From NCBI GenBank assembly GCA_020633895.1, contig JACKCT010000012.1, positions 62,001 to 126,000 on the forward strand: a stretch of 64,000 bases of DNA. Reading direction: 5' to 3'. The notes under the pieces were generated by a model. The model was not told where the DNA came from, made no database searches, and worked only from the letters and a program-made list of their open reading frames with translations. Source of the stretch: Deltaproteobacteria bacterium (GTDB taxonomy: Bacteria; Lernaellota; Lernaellaia; JACKCT01). Shown in pieces: positions 33,348-42,787 of this stretch. The translations under genes were made by a program, and so were the position numbers. Within the stretch, counting starts at the first letter, position 1. Each line of letters opens with the position of its first letter.

Positions 33348-34249
33348 TCCGCCGTGCGTTCGATAAGTTTCGAGCCGCCTTCGAAGGCTACCTTTTGGTC
33401 GACATGCCGGCGGCGCGCCTGGGGATGCTGCGGCTGCTGACCGGCGCGTTTTGCGTCTGGCATCTGTTCGACAAATACGCCACCTACCGCCGCTACGGCC
33501 GCTTGTCCCTCGCGACGTACGATCCGATCGGCGTCGTCTTCTGGCTCAAAAAGCCGCTGCCGGTCGAGGTCCATGACGGCTTGGTGATGGCGGCGTGCGT
33601 GCTGGCGGTGTTGTTCGCGGCGGGAGCGCTCTATCGCGTGACCGGCCCGGCGTTCGCCCTTCTGATGCTGTGGCTGCTGACCTATCGCAACAGTTGGACG
33701 ATGGTCTACCACACGGACAACACCCTCGCGCTGCATCTGCTCGTTCTCGGATTCGCGAGGCAAGCCGCCGACACAATCAGCGTGGACGCCCTGTTCCGCC
33801 GCCGTCCGCCGCCCGAAGCGAGTTGGCGCTTCGGGTGGCCGATCCAACTCATGTGCCTGATCACGATTCTGCATTACTTCATCGCGGGCTACGCGAAGGT
33901 CTTCGGCCTGTATTGGCAGGGCTGGCTGACCGGGCAGGCGATTCACAACTGGATCGCGTGGGACACGATCCGCAAGGAAGTGCTCGGGTCGGCGGGATCG
34001 CCGGTGGCGGGGCTCGTGTTTCGTCTGCACGGCCTGTTCGTGGCTCTATCTTACTTCACGCTACTGGTTGAGTTCGGCGCCCCGGCGGTGTTGCGTTGGC
34101 GCAAATTGGCGCCGTGGTGGTGCCTGGCCGCCTTCGGGATGCACTGGGGCATTTATGCGTTCATGCACATTACGTTTCCCTACCACCTGTCGGGGTTCAT
34201 TTATCTGAGTTTCTTTCCGCTGGAACGGCTGGCGCGAAAACGGCGCTGA
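33344..34249 (+). CDS. HTTM-domain membrane protein
   Basis: This 301-residue protein has about eight transmembrane helices. The segments ARLGMLRLLTGAFCVWHLFD, NSWTMVYHTDNTLALHLLVL and LCLITILHYFIAGYAKVFG fit the HTTM domain (related to the membrane part of vitamin-K-dependent gamma-carboxylase). The lumenal carboxylase domain is absent, as in most bacterial HTTM proteins. Function unknown. The ATG overlaps the stop of the upstream partner (ATGA); a longer upstream frame lacks support. Its 3' end is 9 bp from the convergent M48 gene. Confidence 0.85.
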   Translation: MIRRAFDKFRAAFEGYLLVDMPAARLGMLRLLTGAFCVWHLFDKYATYRRYGRLSLATYDPIGVVFWLKKPLPVEVHDGLVMAACVLAVLFAAGALYRVTGPAFALLMLWLLTYRNSWTMVYHTDNTLALHLLVLGFARQAADTISVDALFRRRPPPEASWRFGWPIQLMCLITILHYFIAGYAKVFGLYWQGWLTGQAIHNWIAWDTIRKEVLGSAGSPVAGLVFRLHGLFVALSYFTLLVEFGAPAVLRWRKLAPWWCLAAFGMHWGIYAFMHITFPYHLSGFIYLSFFPLERLARKRR

Positions 34250-34258
34250 ACGGCCGCG

Positions 34259-36277
34259 TTATTCGGCGACAAACGGCGGCAGCGGGCAATCCCAGGCAAT
34301 CGCCAACGCACGGATCATATCCGACTCCGCGATCGTTACCACGCGGTCGGCGAAGATGACATGGGCCGCCGCGTCGATCACCTGTCCGCGAACCGCGAAG
34401 GTCGCGCACCCCACCCTCTCCATCGCCGTTTCCAAACGTCCGAAGTCCGGCTGCTCGATCGCATCTTCCGGCGCCAAGTCCAATTCCGGCAGACGTGCCG
34501 CGCCGTTGGCGTAGGCGTCGCGGGCGGCATCCGCTGAATCGGTTCCGGCGAAGGCGAGCGCCAGGAGGACGGCCCGCACGTCGTCACGTAGCGGCTTCAG
34601 GCGTCGGTCATGCACCGGCGGCGGTTCATCCAAGCGCAACAGCCGGTGGCGCGCCAGCCAATGCAAACAAAACTCGGAGAACGTCACGCGGCCGTCCATG
34701 TCGATCAAGGCCCGAAGTCGGTCGACCAGCGCCTGTTTTTCCTCGTACGGCAATTTGTTGAGCGCTCGCAGTGCTAATTCGGCGACGGAGATGCGTGCCC
34801 GGGGGTCCATCTTCGCCATGGCGTTAAATACCGCGTCGGCCGTCCTGGCGACGGATTCGCCCTGCATGGCGAGAAGACGGAGTTGGTTCTCCCGCTGAGA
34901 TTCGTCCGCGTCGAGCAACAAGGCGGCCAGCAGGATCTTCGACCCGGCCGGGTAGGACGACGAGTCATGCACCTCGCGGGGGATGGTCGCCCGGATCGCG
35001 GCGCCGATGCCCAGGTCGGCCAGACCGAGATTGCCCACGCGTGTCTTGACGGAGGCGGCATCCACGCGCATCGGGGCAACAGCCTCGTGGATTGCCCGGG
35101 AGACGGCCGCGCCGGGCTCGTCATGCGCCTGTGCCGCGAATCCCAAGGCGTCGTCGCGGACGGCGGAGCCGGCATGGAGTCGGGCATCCTCGGCGGCGGC
35201 CTTGGCGTCATATGGCCGTCCTTCAATGCGTGCAATGCGTTCGGCCAGTGGGGGGTGCGTGGAAAAGATGGACGGCAGGAACGATTTGACGCCCTGCCCG
35301 AAGAACATATGGCTGACTTCCTCGGCCTCGACATTGCCGATCAGCGACCCGCTCGGGGCGTGCATGATCTTGCGCAGCGCACCGGCGAGGCCGTCGGGGT
35401 TGCGCGTGAACTGCACGGCGGATGCGTCGGCTAAAAACTCTCGCTGGCGCGAAACGGCGGCCTTGATGATGCGCCCCATGAGCACGCCGATGTAGCCGAC
35501 GACGATCAGCGTCAGGCCCAGAACGAAGACGAACAGCGAGGCCCCCGCCCCCGCCAGCTTGCCTCGGGCGTCGTCCACGCGCGTGGAGATACGCGAGGCG
35601 TCGAAGGAAAATCGCGTCACCAGGCGGCCCAACAGGGCGATCGCGAGGATGCCGAACAGCACCCCCATCAGTCGGATGTTCAGACGCATGTCGCCGTTGA
35701 GGATGTGGCTGAATTCGTGGGCGATGACGCCTTGAAGTTCCTCGCGGTTCAAGTTGACCAGCGCGCCCCGGGTCACGGTCACGGCCGCGTCGGCGGGTTC
35801 GTACCCCGCGGCGAAGGCATTGATGCCGTTTTCCGATTCGAGGACGAACACCTGGGGCATGGGCACGCCCGAAGCGATCGCCATTTCCTCCACGATGTTG
35901 AGCAGACGGCGCTTGTGCGGATCCCTCGTCTCCGGCGGCACCGGGGTTCCGCCCAGGATCTTCGCCACCGCGCTACCGCCCTGACGCAAAGTCCCGACAC
36001 GCACCAGACTCGCTATCGCGACGACGGCGAGCATCGATCCGGCGACGATGCCGAGCATCTCGGGCGCGATCCAGACCGGCAGGCCGTAGTCGTGCATCAG
36101 GCGCTGTTGAAACGGGCTGGGCGGAAATTTCCAGACAAGGCCCGCATAGACGACGACATAGACCGCCGCCGTCATCAGCACATAGGTCACGACGAACAGC
36201 AGGATCAGGCGGCCGGTTTTGCGCCGGGCCCGATCCTGGTGCTCGAAGAAATTCATGACCGGAGCGGTCTTGGCCAT
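34259..36277 (-). CDS. M48 family metalloprotease, HtpX-like, with long C-terminal extension
   Basis: This 672-residue membrane protease has two N-terminal transmembrane helices, the zinc motif HEFSH (His187, Glu188, His191) in GVIAHEFSHILNGD, two further helices (about 205-225 and 250-275), the third ligand region REFLADASAVQFTRNP, and the THPPLAERI motif typical of HtpX. HtpX is usually about 290 residues; here some 300 residues follow, ending in a helical region that resembles TerB/DnaJ-like accessory domains (ALVDRLRALIDMDGRVTFSEF). It lies 21 bp downstream of lemA, a common pairing. A membrane-protein quality-control role is likely. Confidence 0.93.
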   Translation of the reverse strand: MAKTAPVMNFFEHQDRARRKTGRLILLFVVTYVLMTAAVYVVVYAGLVWKFPPSPFQQRLMHDYGLPVWIAPEMLGIVAGSMLAVVAIASLVRVGTLRQGGSAVAKILGGTPVPPETRDPHKRRLLNIVEEMAIASGVPMPQVFVLESENGINAFAAGYEPADAAVTVTRGALVNLNREELQGVIAHEFSHILNGDMRLNIRLMGVLFGILAIALLGRLVTRFSFDASRISTRVDDARGKLAGAGASLFVFVLGLTLIVVGYIGVLMGRIIKAAVSRQREFLADASAVQFTRNPDGLAGALRKIMHAPSGSLIGNVEAEEVSHMFFGQGVKSFLPSIFSTHPPLAERIARIEGRPYDAKAAAEDARLHAGSAVRDDALGFAAQAHDEPGAAVSRAIHEAVAPMRVDAASVKTRVGNLGLADLGIGAAIRATIPREVHDSSSYPAGSKILLAALLLDADESQRENQLRLLAMQGESVARTADAVFNAMAKMDPRARISVAELALRALNKLPYEEKQALVDRLRALIDMDGRVTFSEFCLHWLARHRLLRLDEPPPVHDRRLKPLRDDVRAVLLALAFAGTDSADAARDAYANGAARLPELDLAPEDAIEQPDFGRLETAMERVGCATFAVRGQVIDAAAHVIFADRVVTIAESDMIRALAIAWDCPLPPFVAE

Positions 36278-36298
36278 TGTCGCCGTCCGCGCCCGGGT

Positions 36299-36892
36299 TT
36301 AGGTGAAGGAGACTTGCGGCGCCCGGCGCTCCTGGGGCGATTCGATCGGTTCGAGCAGTTGGGCGTCGGCGAAGTTGAACATCCCGGCAATGATGTTGTT
36401 CGGGAATTTCTCGCGCATGACTTTGTAGGACGTGACCGCGTCGTTGAAGAATTGGCGGGCAAACGAGATCTTGTTCTCGGTGCTGGTCAATTCTTCCATA
36501 AGCTGATTCATGGTCGTGTTGGCCTTGAGATCCGGGTAGTTCTCCGACAAGGCGAACAGCCGCCCCAGCGCGCCGGTCAGGACGCCCTCGGCCTGGGTGA
36601 GGTTTTGCATCGCGTTGGGGTCGCCCGGGTTGTCGGCGGCGCGCTTGCTCGCGTCCACCGCGCCGGAGCGGGCGGCGATGACCGCCTCCAGGGTCTCGCG
36701 CTCGTGCTTGAGATAGCCCTTGGCCGTCTCGACCAGATTGGGAATGAGATCGTGCCGGCGCTTGAGCTGCACGTCGATCTGGGCGAACGCGTTCTTGTAT
36801 TGGTTGCGCGCGCTGACCAAGCCGTTATAGATGCCCACGACGGCGCCGACGAAAACCAACGCCAGGACGCCGATGACAATCAATGCCGCCAT
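36299..36892 (-). CDS. lemA: LemA family protein
   Basis: This 197-residue protein has an N-terminal transmembrane helix (LIVIGVLALVFVGAVVGIYNG) followed by the LemA helical bundle: RNQYKNAFAQIDVQLKRRHDLIPNLVETAKGY, an Arg/Lys-Asp-rich middle, and the conserved ENKISFARQFFNDAV and FNFADAQLLE segments. Function unknown; it is frequently co-encoded with M48 proteases, as here, and is thought to take part in membrane remodelling or proteolysis. Length is typical. Confidence 0.95.
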   Translation of the reverse strand: MAALIVIGVLALVFVGAVVGIYNGLVSARNQYKNAFAQIDVQLKRRHDLIPNLVETAKGYLKHERETLEAVIAARSGAVDASKRAADNPGDPNAMQNLTQAEGVLTGALGRLFALSENYPDLKANTTMNQLMEELTSTENKISFARQFFNDAVTSYKVMREKFPNNIIAGMFNFADAQLLEPIESPQERRAPQVSFT

Positions 36893-37131
36893 TTGTCTCT
36901 CCCTTTTTCATTCGGTGCATGACGCCGATCAGCTTACGAACCCCACCGATCGACGACAACAGCATCGCCCAAATTTGTCCGGGAGGCGAGGATAACCGGC
37001 GGGGAAAATTGGAATGGGGTGGCGGCGGCGCGAAGCAATCCCAAATCCGGCGACCTATGGGCAAGATCTTTTTGAGGATCTTGCCCACAGGCCGTCCGGT
37101 CCATGGGCACGGACTCGAATCTACAATTCCC
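36893..37131. other. Intergenic region upstream of lemA with a strong hairpin
   Basis: No gene found. An 11-bp perfect stem TGGGCAAGATC / GATCTTGCCCA spans 37058-37087 with loop TTTTTGAG. It lacks a T run downstream on either strand, so a regulatory or repeat-derived function is more likely than termination. The rest is presumably the lemA promoter region; no clear -35/-10 was recognised. Confidence 0.5.
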
Positions 37132-37163
37132 AAAAGAAAAACCCGCGCCGGTCGGGCGCGGGT
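37132..37163 (-). terminator. Rho-independent terminator of msrB
   Basis: On the minus strand ACCCGCGCC / GGCGCGGGT forms a 9-bp stem with a five-base loop, followed by TTTTTCTTTTG. It begins 35 bp after the msrB stop. Confidence 0.93.
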
Positions 37164-37197
37164 CGTCGAGGCGAAATCGTTGCCGAGGGAAAGGAGG

Positions 37198-37800
37198 CTA
37201 CTTGTCTTCGGCGGCCTTTTCGGCGGCGTCCTTGGCTTCGTGCTTGGCGGCGGCATCGGCCTTAAAATCCAGCGCCGCCGAATTGATGCAGTACCGCAGG
37301 CCCGTGGGCTTGGGCCCATCCGGGAAGACATGCCCCAGGTGCCCGCCGCAGCGGCTGCAAAGAACCTCCGTGCGCACCATGCCGAACTTGCGGTCGGTCT
37401 CGGTGTCCACCGCGTCTTCGTCAATGGGCTTGAAGTAGCTCGGCCACCCCGTGCCCGAGTCGAATTTGGTATCCGAGTCGAACAGGGGCTTTCCGCAGGC
37501 GGCGCAGACGTACACGCCGTCCTCGTGATTATCCCAATACTTGCCGGTAAACGCCCGCTCCGTGCCTTTCTCGCGCAGCACGTGGTATTCCTCCGGCGTC
37601 AGCTCCTTGCGCCACTCCTCGTCCGTCTTCGTCACCTCGTACTCCTTATGCGTTCCGACCGATTTGCCCTTGTCCGCGCCGTGGGCCACCTGTTCCAGAA
37701 ACGTCAGGGTCAGCATCACCGCCACGATCATAGCGATCAGAAACACGCCGCCCAACGGACCGCACGTCTTTTCCTCGTACTGTTCGAAACCCGATACCAT
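37198..37800 (-). CDS. msrB: Membrane-anchored methionine-R-sulfoxide reductase B
   Basis: This 200-residue protein has an MsrB domain from about residue 60 to 180 with zinc ligands Cys99/Cys102 (CAAC) and Cys148/Cys151 (CSRC), GTGWPSY, and the catalytic Cys171 in RYCINS. It reduces methionine-R-sulfoxide in proteins. Unusually for stand-alone MsrB, an N-terminal hydrophobic helix (about 18-36) predicts membrane anchoring, probably placing the enzyme in the periplasm, and the last 20 residues are a Lys/Ala/Glu-rich helix. No partner MsrA is adjacent. A terminator follows. Confidence 0.94.
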   Translation of the reverse strand: MVSGFEQYEEKTCGPLGGVFLIAMIVAVMLTLTFLEQVAHGADKGKSVGTHKEYEVTKTDEEWRKELTPEEYHVLREKGTERAFTGKYWDNHEDGVYVCAACGKPLFDSDTKFDSGTGWPSYFKPIDEDAVDTETDRKFGMVRTEVLCSRCGGHLGHVFPDGPKPTGLRYCINSAALDFKADAAAKHEAKDAAEKAAEDK

Positions 37801-37873
37801 GAAGCCGCGCTCCTTTCCCCTCCTTTAGGGACCATAACCATGGGACAGCCGTCTGTCCGCTCGGTTCTGGTAA

Positions 37874-39388
<1,515 letters not shown>

Positions 39389-39426
39389 GCTTCCCTGGAA
39401 AGTTTCTCTTATCGACAGCGACAAAT

Positions 39427-39457
39427 GCGGGCGTCTTCGGACAGCCCGCGTTTTTTT
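39427..39457 (+). terminator. Rho-independent terminator of metY
   Basis: Stem GCGGGC-GTC / GAC-A-GCCCGC with a TTCG tetraloop and one bulged A is followed by a G and seven T residues. It begins 38 bp after the metY stop. Confidence 0.93.
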
Positions 39458-39554
39458 GTTCACCGAACCGGGAATCGACTTTGTCAAGTCGCGACGACGC
39501 CCGGTCGATGTGTTAGGGTGCGCGGCCCGTCGCCAATATGCCCGCGACGATTGT

Positions 39555-40007
39555 ATGTCATCGAATGCAACTGCATGGAGTTCGTCTTTGTCCACAAAAG
39601 CGCTCAGCGTCGGCGGCGAGGTGGAAGCCAAGTGCGGCGCCTGCAAGGCCGTGCGTTCCCATGTCATCATCGCCATGGTCGACGGACGGCCGGCGCGGGT
39701 GGAATGCCTGGCCTGCCACGCCGTCCACAACTACCGCCCCGCCGTCCCCGAAAAAACCGTCCGAAAGCATATGACCGCGTCCGCCGCTCCCCGGCGCTCG
39801 TCGTCGTCATCCGGCTCCAAGGCGTCGGGACGGGTCATGCTCGACCCGGACAACGCCGTTGATTATTCGCCCAAGGGGAATTTCGAACCGGGCCAGACCC
39901 TGCGTCACAAGACGTTCGGCCTGGGGTTGATTTTGCGCGTCGAGCCCAAGCGGATGACCGTGTCCTTCGGCTCGGACGTGAAGATGCTGATTCTGATGCC
40001 GGCCTAG
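39555..40007 (+). CDS. Zinc-ribbon protein with C-terminal beta-barrel-like domain
   Basis: This 150-residue protein has two CxxC pairs (Cys27/Cys30 and Cys51/Cys54; KCGACKAVRSH and CLACHAVHNY) that should bind one zinc, a Ser-rich linker (about 82-92), and a C-terminal domain GQTLRHKTFGLGLILRVEPKRMTVSFGSDVKMLIL. The FGxGxV/I-x-VDFG style resembles small Tudor/SH3-like domains found at the C terminus of UvrD and in transcription-linked proteins. Nucleic-acid binding is an inference. The start is uncertain: a longer frame overlaps the metY terminator, so the ATG at 39555 was chosen. The 3' end interlocks with the convergent reductase gene. Confidence 0.75.
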   Translation: MSSNATAWSSSLSTKALSVGGEVEAKCGACKAVRSHVIIAMVDGRPARVECLACHAVHNYRPAVPEKTVRKHMTASAAPRRSSSSSGSKASGRVMLDPDNAVDYSPKGNFEPGQTLRHKTFGLGLILRVEPKRMTVSFGSDVKMLILMPA

Positions 40008-41086
40008 AGCAGCGGTTCGAACGGTCCGCGCACCGGCGGGTCGATGTGCGCGCCGTCGGTTTCCAGGACAAAGTTCTTGCCGAACGCCCGCGACGGCGTC
40101 CAGGAGCCCGGCTCCACTTCGCCGTTCAGCACCTTGACCAGCGCCAACAGCGACGAATCCGCCGTGAAGCTATAACCGCCGCGCGTCTCGCCGGTGATGA
40201 CGACCTGTTCGCCTTGATCGTTTTTCACCCGCCCCCACAGGGCCGTCACCGACGTCTTGCGCGATTCCTCGTCGGGCCCGTCCATGTTTTTCTCCACGCG
40301 CGATTGCAGGAATCGCACGACCGGCGGAATGCGCATGATCGGCCCCAGCCACCCCATCACCCGGATCGGCGCAACCGGCATGACCGAATAGACGATGATG
40401 TTCTCGATGCCCGTCGAATGGTACGCCGTGGACACGTCGCCCCACGCCAGCGTGACGCACCGATGAGCGCCTTTCTTGAACGGCACATGGGGCGTCTTGT
40501 ACGTGAAGGGGACATTGACGATCTTGCCGTTGCGACGGATCACCGCGCCGTAGCCCGCTCCCTCGATCATCGTCTTGAGGGTGCCCTTGCTGACCGACGG
40601 CCCCTTGCCGCCGAACGCGCCGAAAGCCAGCTCCAGGCTGTTGGCCTCGGGCATCTCGGCCTTCAACATCGCCGCGATGCAGTCCGTGGGCACCACATCG
40701 AAGCCGACGCCGGGCAGCAGCACGACCCCGGCGGCCTTGGCCTTGTCCGAGACCTTCATGATGCGCTCGAAGACGTGATACTCGCCGGTGATGTCCAGGT
40801 AATGGGCCCCGGTCGCCATGCATCCGAGCACCATGGGCCGGGAGGTCTGAGAATACGGCCCCGCCGCGTGCAGCACCGCGCCCATGCCTTCCAAATTCGA
40901 CTCGACCTTGGCCGCTTCGTCCAGGTCGAAGATGCGCATTTCCAGGTCATGCTTGTCGGCCAGGGGTTTGATCTTTTCGGCGCTGCGTCCGGCCAAAACG
41001 GGGCGCAGGCCGCGCTCGATCGCCAGATCCAGAATCAAGCGCCCGGTGTAACCGTTGGCGCCGTATAGCATCCACGGACGGTCCAT
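40004..41086 (-). CDS. Saccharopine dehydrogenase-like / trans-acting enoyl-reductase-like oxidoreductase
   Basis: This 360-residue protein begins with a Rossmann nucleotide-binding motif (YGANGYTGRLI), followed by LAGRSAEKIKPLA and VLHAAGPYSQTSRPMV, then YLDITGEYHVFE and GVGFDVVPTDCIAAML. This pattern belongs to the saccharopine-dehydrogenase NADP-binding superfamily, including the trans-acting enoyl reductases of lipid synthesis; lysine metabolism is not implied. AAGGAGA five bases before the ATG at 41086 decides the start within a much longer open frame. It is divergent from the MFS gene across a region with 16-bp repeats. Confidence 0.9.
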   Translation of the reverse strand: MDRPWMLYGANGYTGRLILDLAIERGLRPVLAGRSAEKIKPLADKHDLEMRIFDLDEAAKVESNLEGMGAVLHAAGPYSQTSRPMVLGCMATGAHYLDITGEYHVFERIMKVSDKAKAAGVVLLPGVGFDVVPTDCIAAMLKAEMPEANSLELAFGAFGGKGPSVSKGTLKTMIEGAGYGAVIRRNGKIVNVPFTYKTPHVPFKKGAHRCVTLAWGDVSTAYHSTGIENIIVYSVMPVAPIRVMGWLGPIMRIPPVVRFLQSRVEKNMDGPDEESRKTSVTALWGRVKNDQGEQVVITGETRGGYSFTADSSLLALVKVLNGEVEPGSWTPSRAFGKNFVLETDGAHIDPPVRGPFEPLL

Positions 41087-41204
41087 GACGTTCTCCTTGC
41101 GGTGCGGGTCGTCGCCGGGTCGTCGGCGGTCCGGCAACCCCTTGACCCCATCGTTCTTTGCGGGCACAAGATGCGCGGCATCCTCGCAAATTTCATTGTG
41201 AGTG

Positions 41205-41243
41205 TGAATAGCAGTGCAAATGAATAGCTGTGCGTGTGAATAG
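41205..41243. repeat. Three 16-bp-spaced TGAATAG direct repeats
   Basis: TGAATAG occurs at 41205, 41221 and 41237, exactly 16 bp apart. The first two units also share downstream bases (GC-n-GTGC). They lie in the 171-bp region between the divergent reductase and MFS genes, directly upstream of the MFS ATG at 41258. A 16-bp period places alternate copies near the same face of DNA (about three turns per two units). They could be activator or repressor sites. Confidence 0.55.
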
Positions 41244-41257
41244 GGGTTAGCACCGGC

Positions 41258-42466
41258 ATGACGCGTCCCGACGATCCCACCGCCTCCGGCGCGCCGACGG
41301 CTCCCGCCCTGCCCGCGCCGCGCTCGCCGCTGTTGGCGATGTACCTGGCCGCCGGGCTTTCGGGCATGATGATGATTTCCTACGGCCCCATGCTCGACGC
41401 CATCGTGGCGGACGTGCATATGGAGCGTGCCCAGGCCGGGATCGTTTCGTTGACGTTCTTCCTGGGCATGAACATCGGCATTTTCCTGCTGAACTTCGTC
41501 ATCGGAGGACTGAAATCCCGCCGGACGATGGCGCTCGGCGCGGCGATGCAATTCGTCGGGCTCCTGCTGTTTTCGCGAGCCACCTCGCTGGCGGGCCTCT
41601 CGCTGACCTACCTGCTCACCGGCGCCGGGTACGGCATCCTGATCGTCTACCCCGGCGTGTACATCAGCTCCCTGTTCAAGGAAAACACCGAACGGCCCAT
41701 GACCTTCACCTTCGGCTTCTTCGCCGCGGGGGTGACGCTTACGCCGGCGCTGATCGGCTGGGGGCTGGACGCGGGCGTCTCCTGGCGACATCTGGTGTTG
41801 TTGGAAGCGGCGATCACGCTGGCGGTGCTGTTGTTCTTCCCTTTCGCGACGCTCCACGACATCCCCGATCGCGCCAACCTGAATCGCACGGAAATCCAAC
41901 GCACCTGGCGGCACAACGCCCGGCTTTGGGTGGCGATGTTCGGAGCGGTCATGTTCTACGTGGGCGCGGAGGGCATCTTCAACGTTTGGCTGGCGAAGTT
42001 TCAGATCGACGTATTCGCCCGTTCGCCCATGCGAGCGGCGCTGAGCGTGACGATCTTCTGGATCGGCCTGACGATCGGGCGGTTGGCGGGCGCGCACTTC
42101 GTCGGACGGCTGGGGCCCCACCGGGTCATCGCGGTGTCGGGCGTGGTGATGGGGGCGGCGACAGTCGGCACGGCGCTCTCCGAGGGCGCGTTCGCCTCGG
42201 ATGTCTACGCCCTGCTGGCGGGCTTGGCGGCGTCGATCATCTTCCCGGTCGCGACGGCCTACTCGGGCCGCTTTCCGGATTGGTTGTCGGGCGTGGTGTA
42301 TTCGTCGTGCGTGTTCGCGGCGGGCATCGGCAATATGTTCTTCCCCTACCTGGTGGGCTATGTCGCCGACTGGACGAATTTCCGCTGGGCGATGACGGTG
42401 GGCGTCGTCCCCATCGTGGGCGTGATCGTGCTGACGTGGATCGGGCATCGGGCGGCGGAGGGGTGA
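41258..42466 (+). CDS. Major facilitator superfamily transporter
   Basis: This 402-residue inner-membrane protein has 12 predicted helices. MFS signatures include LDAIVADVHMERAQAGIVS at TM1-TM2, LKSRRTMALGAAMQFVG in the TM2-TM3 loop, and the second-half equivalent FVGRLGPHRVIAVSGVV. The overall pattern resembles sugar-type MFS (FucP/YfkF-like) carriers, but the substrate is not readable. The N-terminal 24 residues are Pro/Ala/Thr-rich. The ribosome-binding site is weak (AGGGG 12 bases upstream). A repeat-rich 321-bp gap follows. Confidence 0.9.
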   Translation: MTRPDDPTASGAPTAPALPAPRSPLLAMYLAAGLSGMMMISYGPMLDAIVADVHMERAQAGIVSLTFFLGMNIGIFLLNFVIGGLKSRRTMALGAAMQFVGLLLFSRATSLAGLSLTYLLTGAGYGILIVYPGVYISSLFKENTERPMTFTFGFFAAGVTLTPALIGWGLDAGVSWRHLVLLEAAITLAVLLFFPFATLHDIPDRANLNRTEIQRTWRHNARLWVAMFGAVMFYVGAEGIFNVWLAKFQIDVFARSPMRAALSVTIFWIGLTIGRLAGAHFVGRLGPHRVIAVSGVVMGAATVGTALSEGAFASDVYALLAGLAASIIFPVATAYSGRFPDWLSGVVYSSCVFAAGIGNMFFPYLVGYVADWTNFRWAMTVGVVPIVGVIVLTWIGHRAAEG

Positions 42467-42787
42467 GGCGGTTAAGTGAGTCAGTGAAGAACCGGCAACT
42501 CGACCGTTCAGAGCCGCGCGCGCTTGCCAGGCCATAGTTCGACGCGTCGAACCGCTCGACGACCCCTCCCTGACGGTCGGGGCTCCGTTTGGTCGAAGTC
42601 GTTTCGAGCATCGTTCGAATTTAACCCCTCACGACCGTTCGGGGCTCTGACGTATCAAGTTGGGGCTCTGAAAGATTGGTCGCGGCCCTGAAGCGGCTGG
42701 AGCGAAGCGACTTCCCGCAAGGCACTTCCGACAGCGCGACAGTGCGCAGGATCGCTTGCGATCCGTCAGTCCGCCGGGACTACCCGG
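42467..42787. repeat. Repeat-rich intergenic region
   Basis: No gene found. A 25-bp unit occurs twice, at 42563-42587 and 42625-42649, sharing CCCCTC, a GAC-type centre and CGGGGCTC; a partial third copy (TTGGGGCTCTGA) begins at 42659. Two short hairpins follow: GGATCGC-TT-GCGATCC (42749-42764) and GCCGGG-ACTA-CCCGGC (42773-42788), the last reaching the stop codon of the dipeptidase gene. The mosaic looks like dispersed non-coding repeats between convergent genes and may serve as a transcription boundary. Confidence 0.55.
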
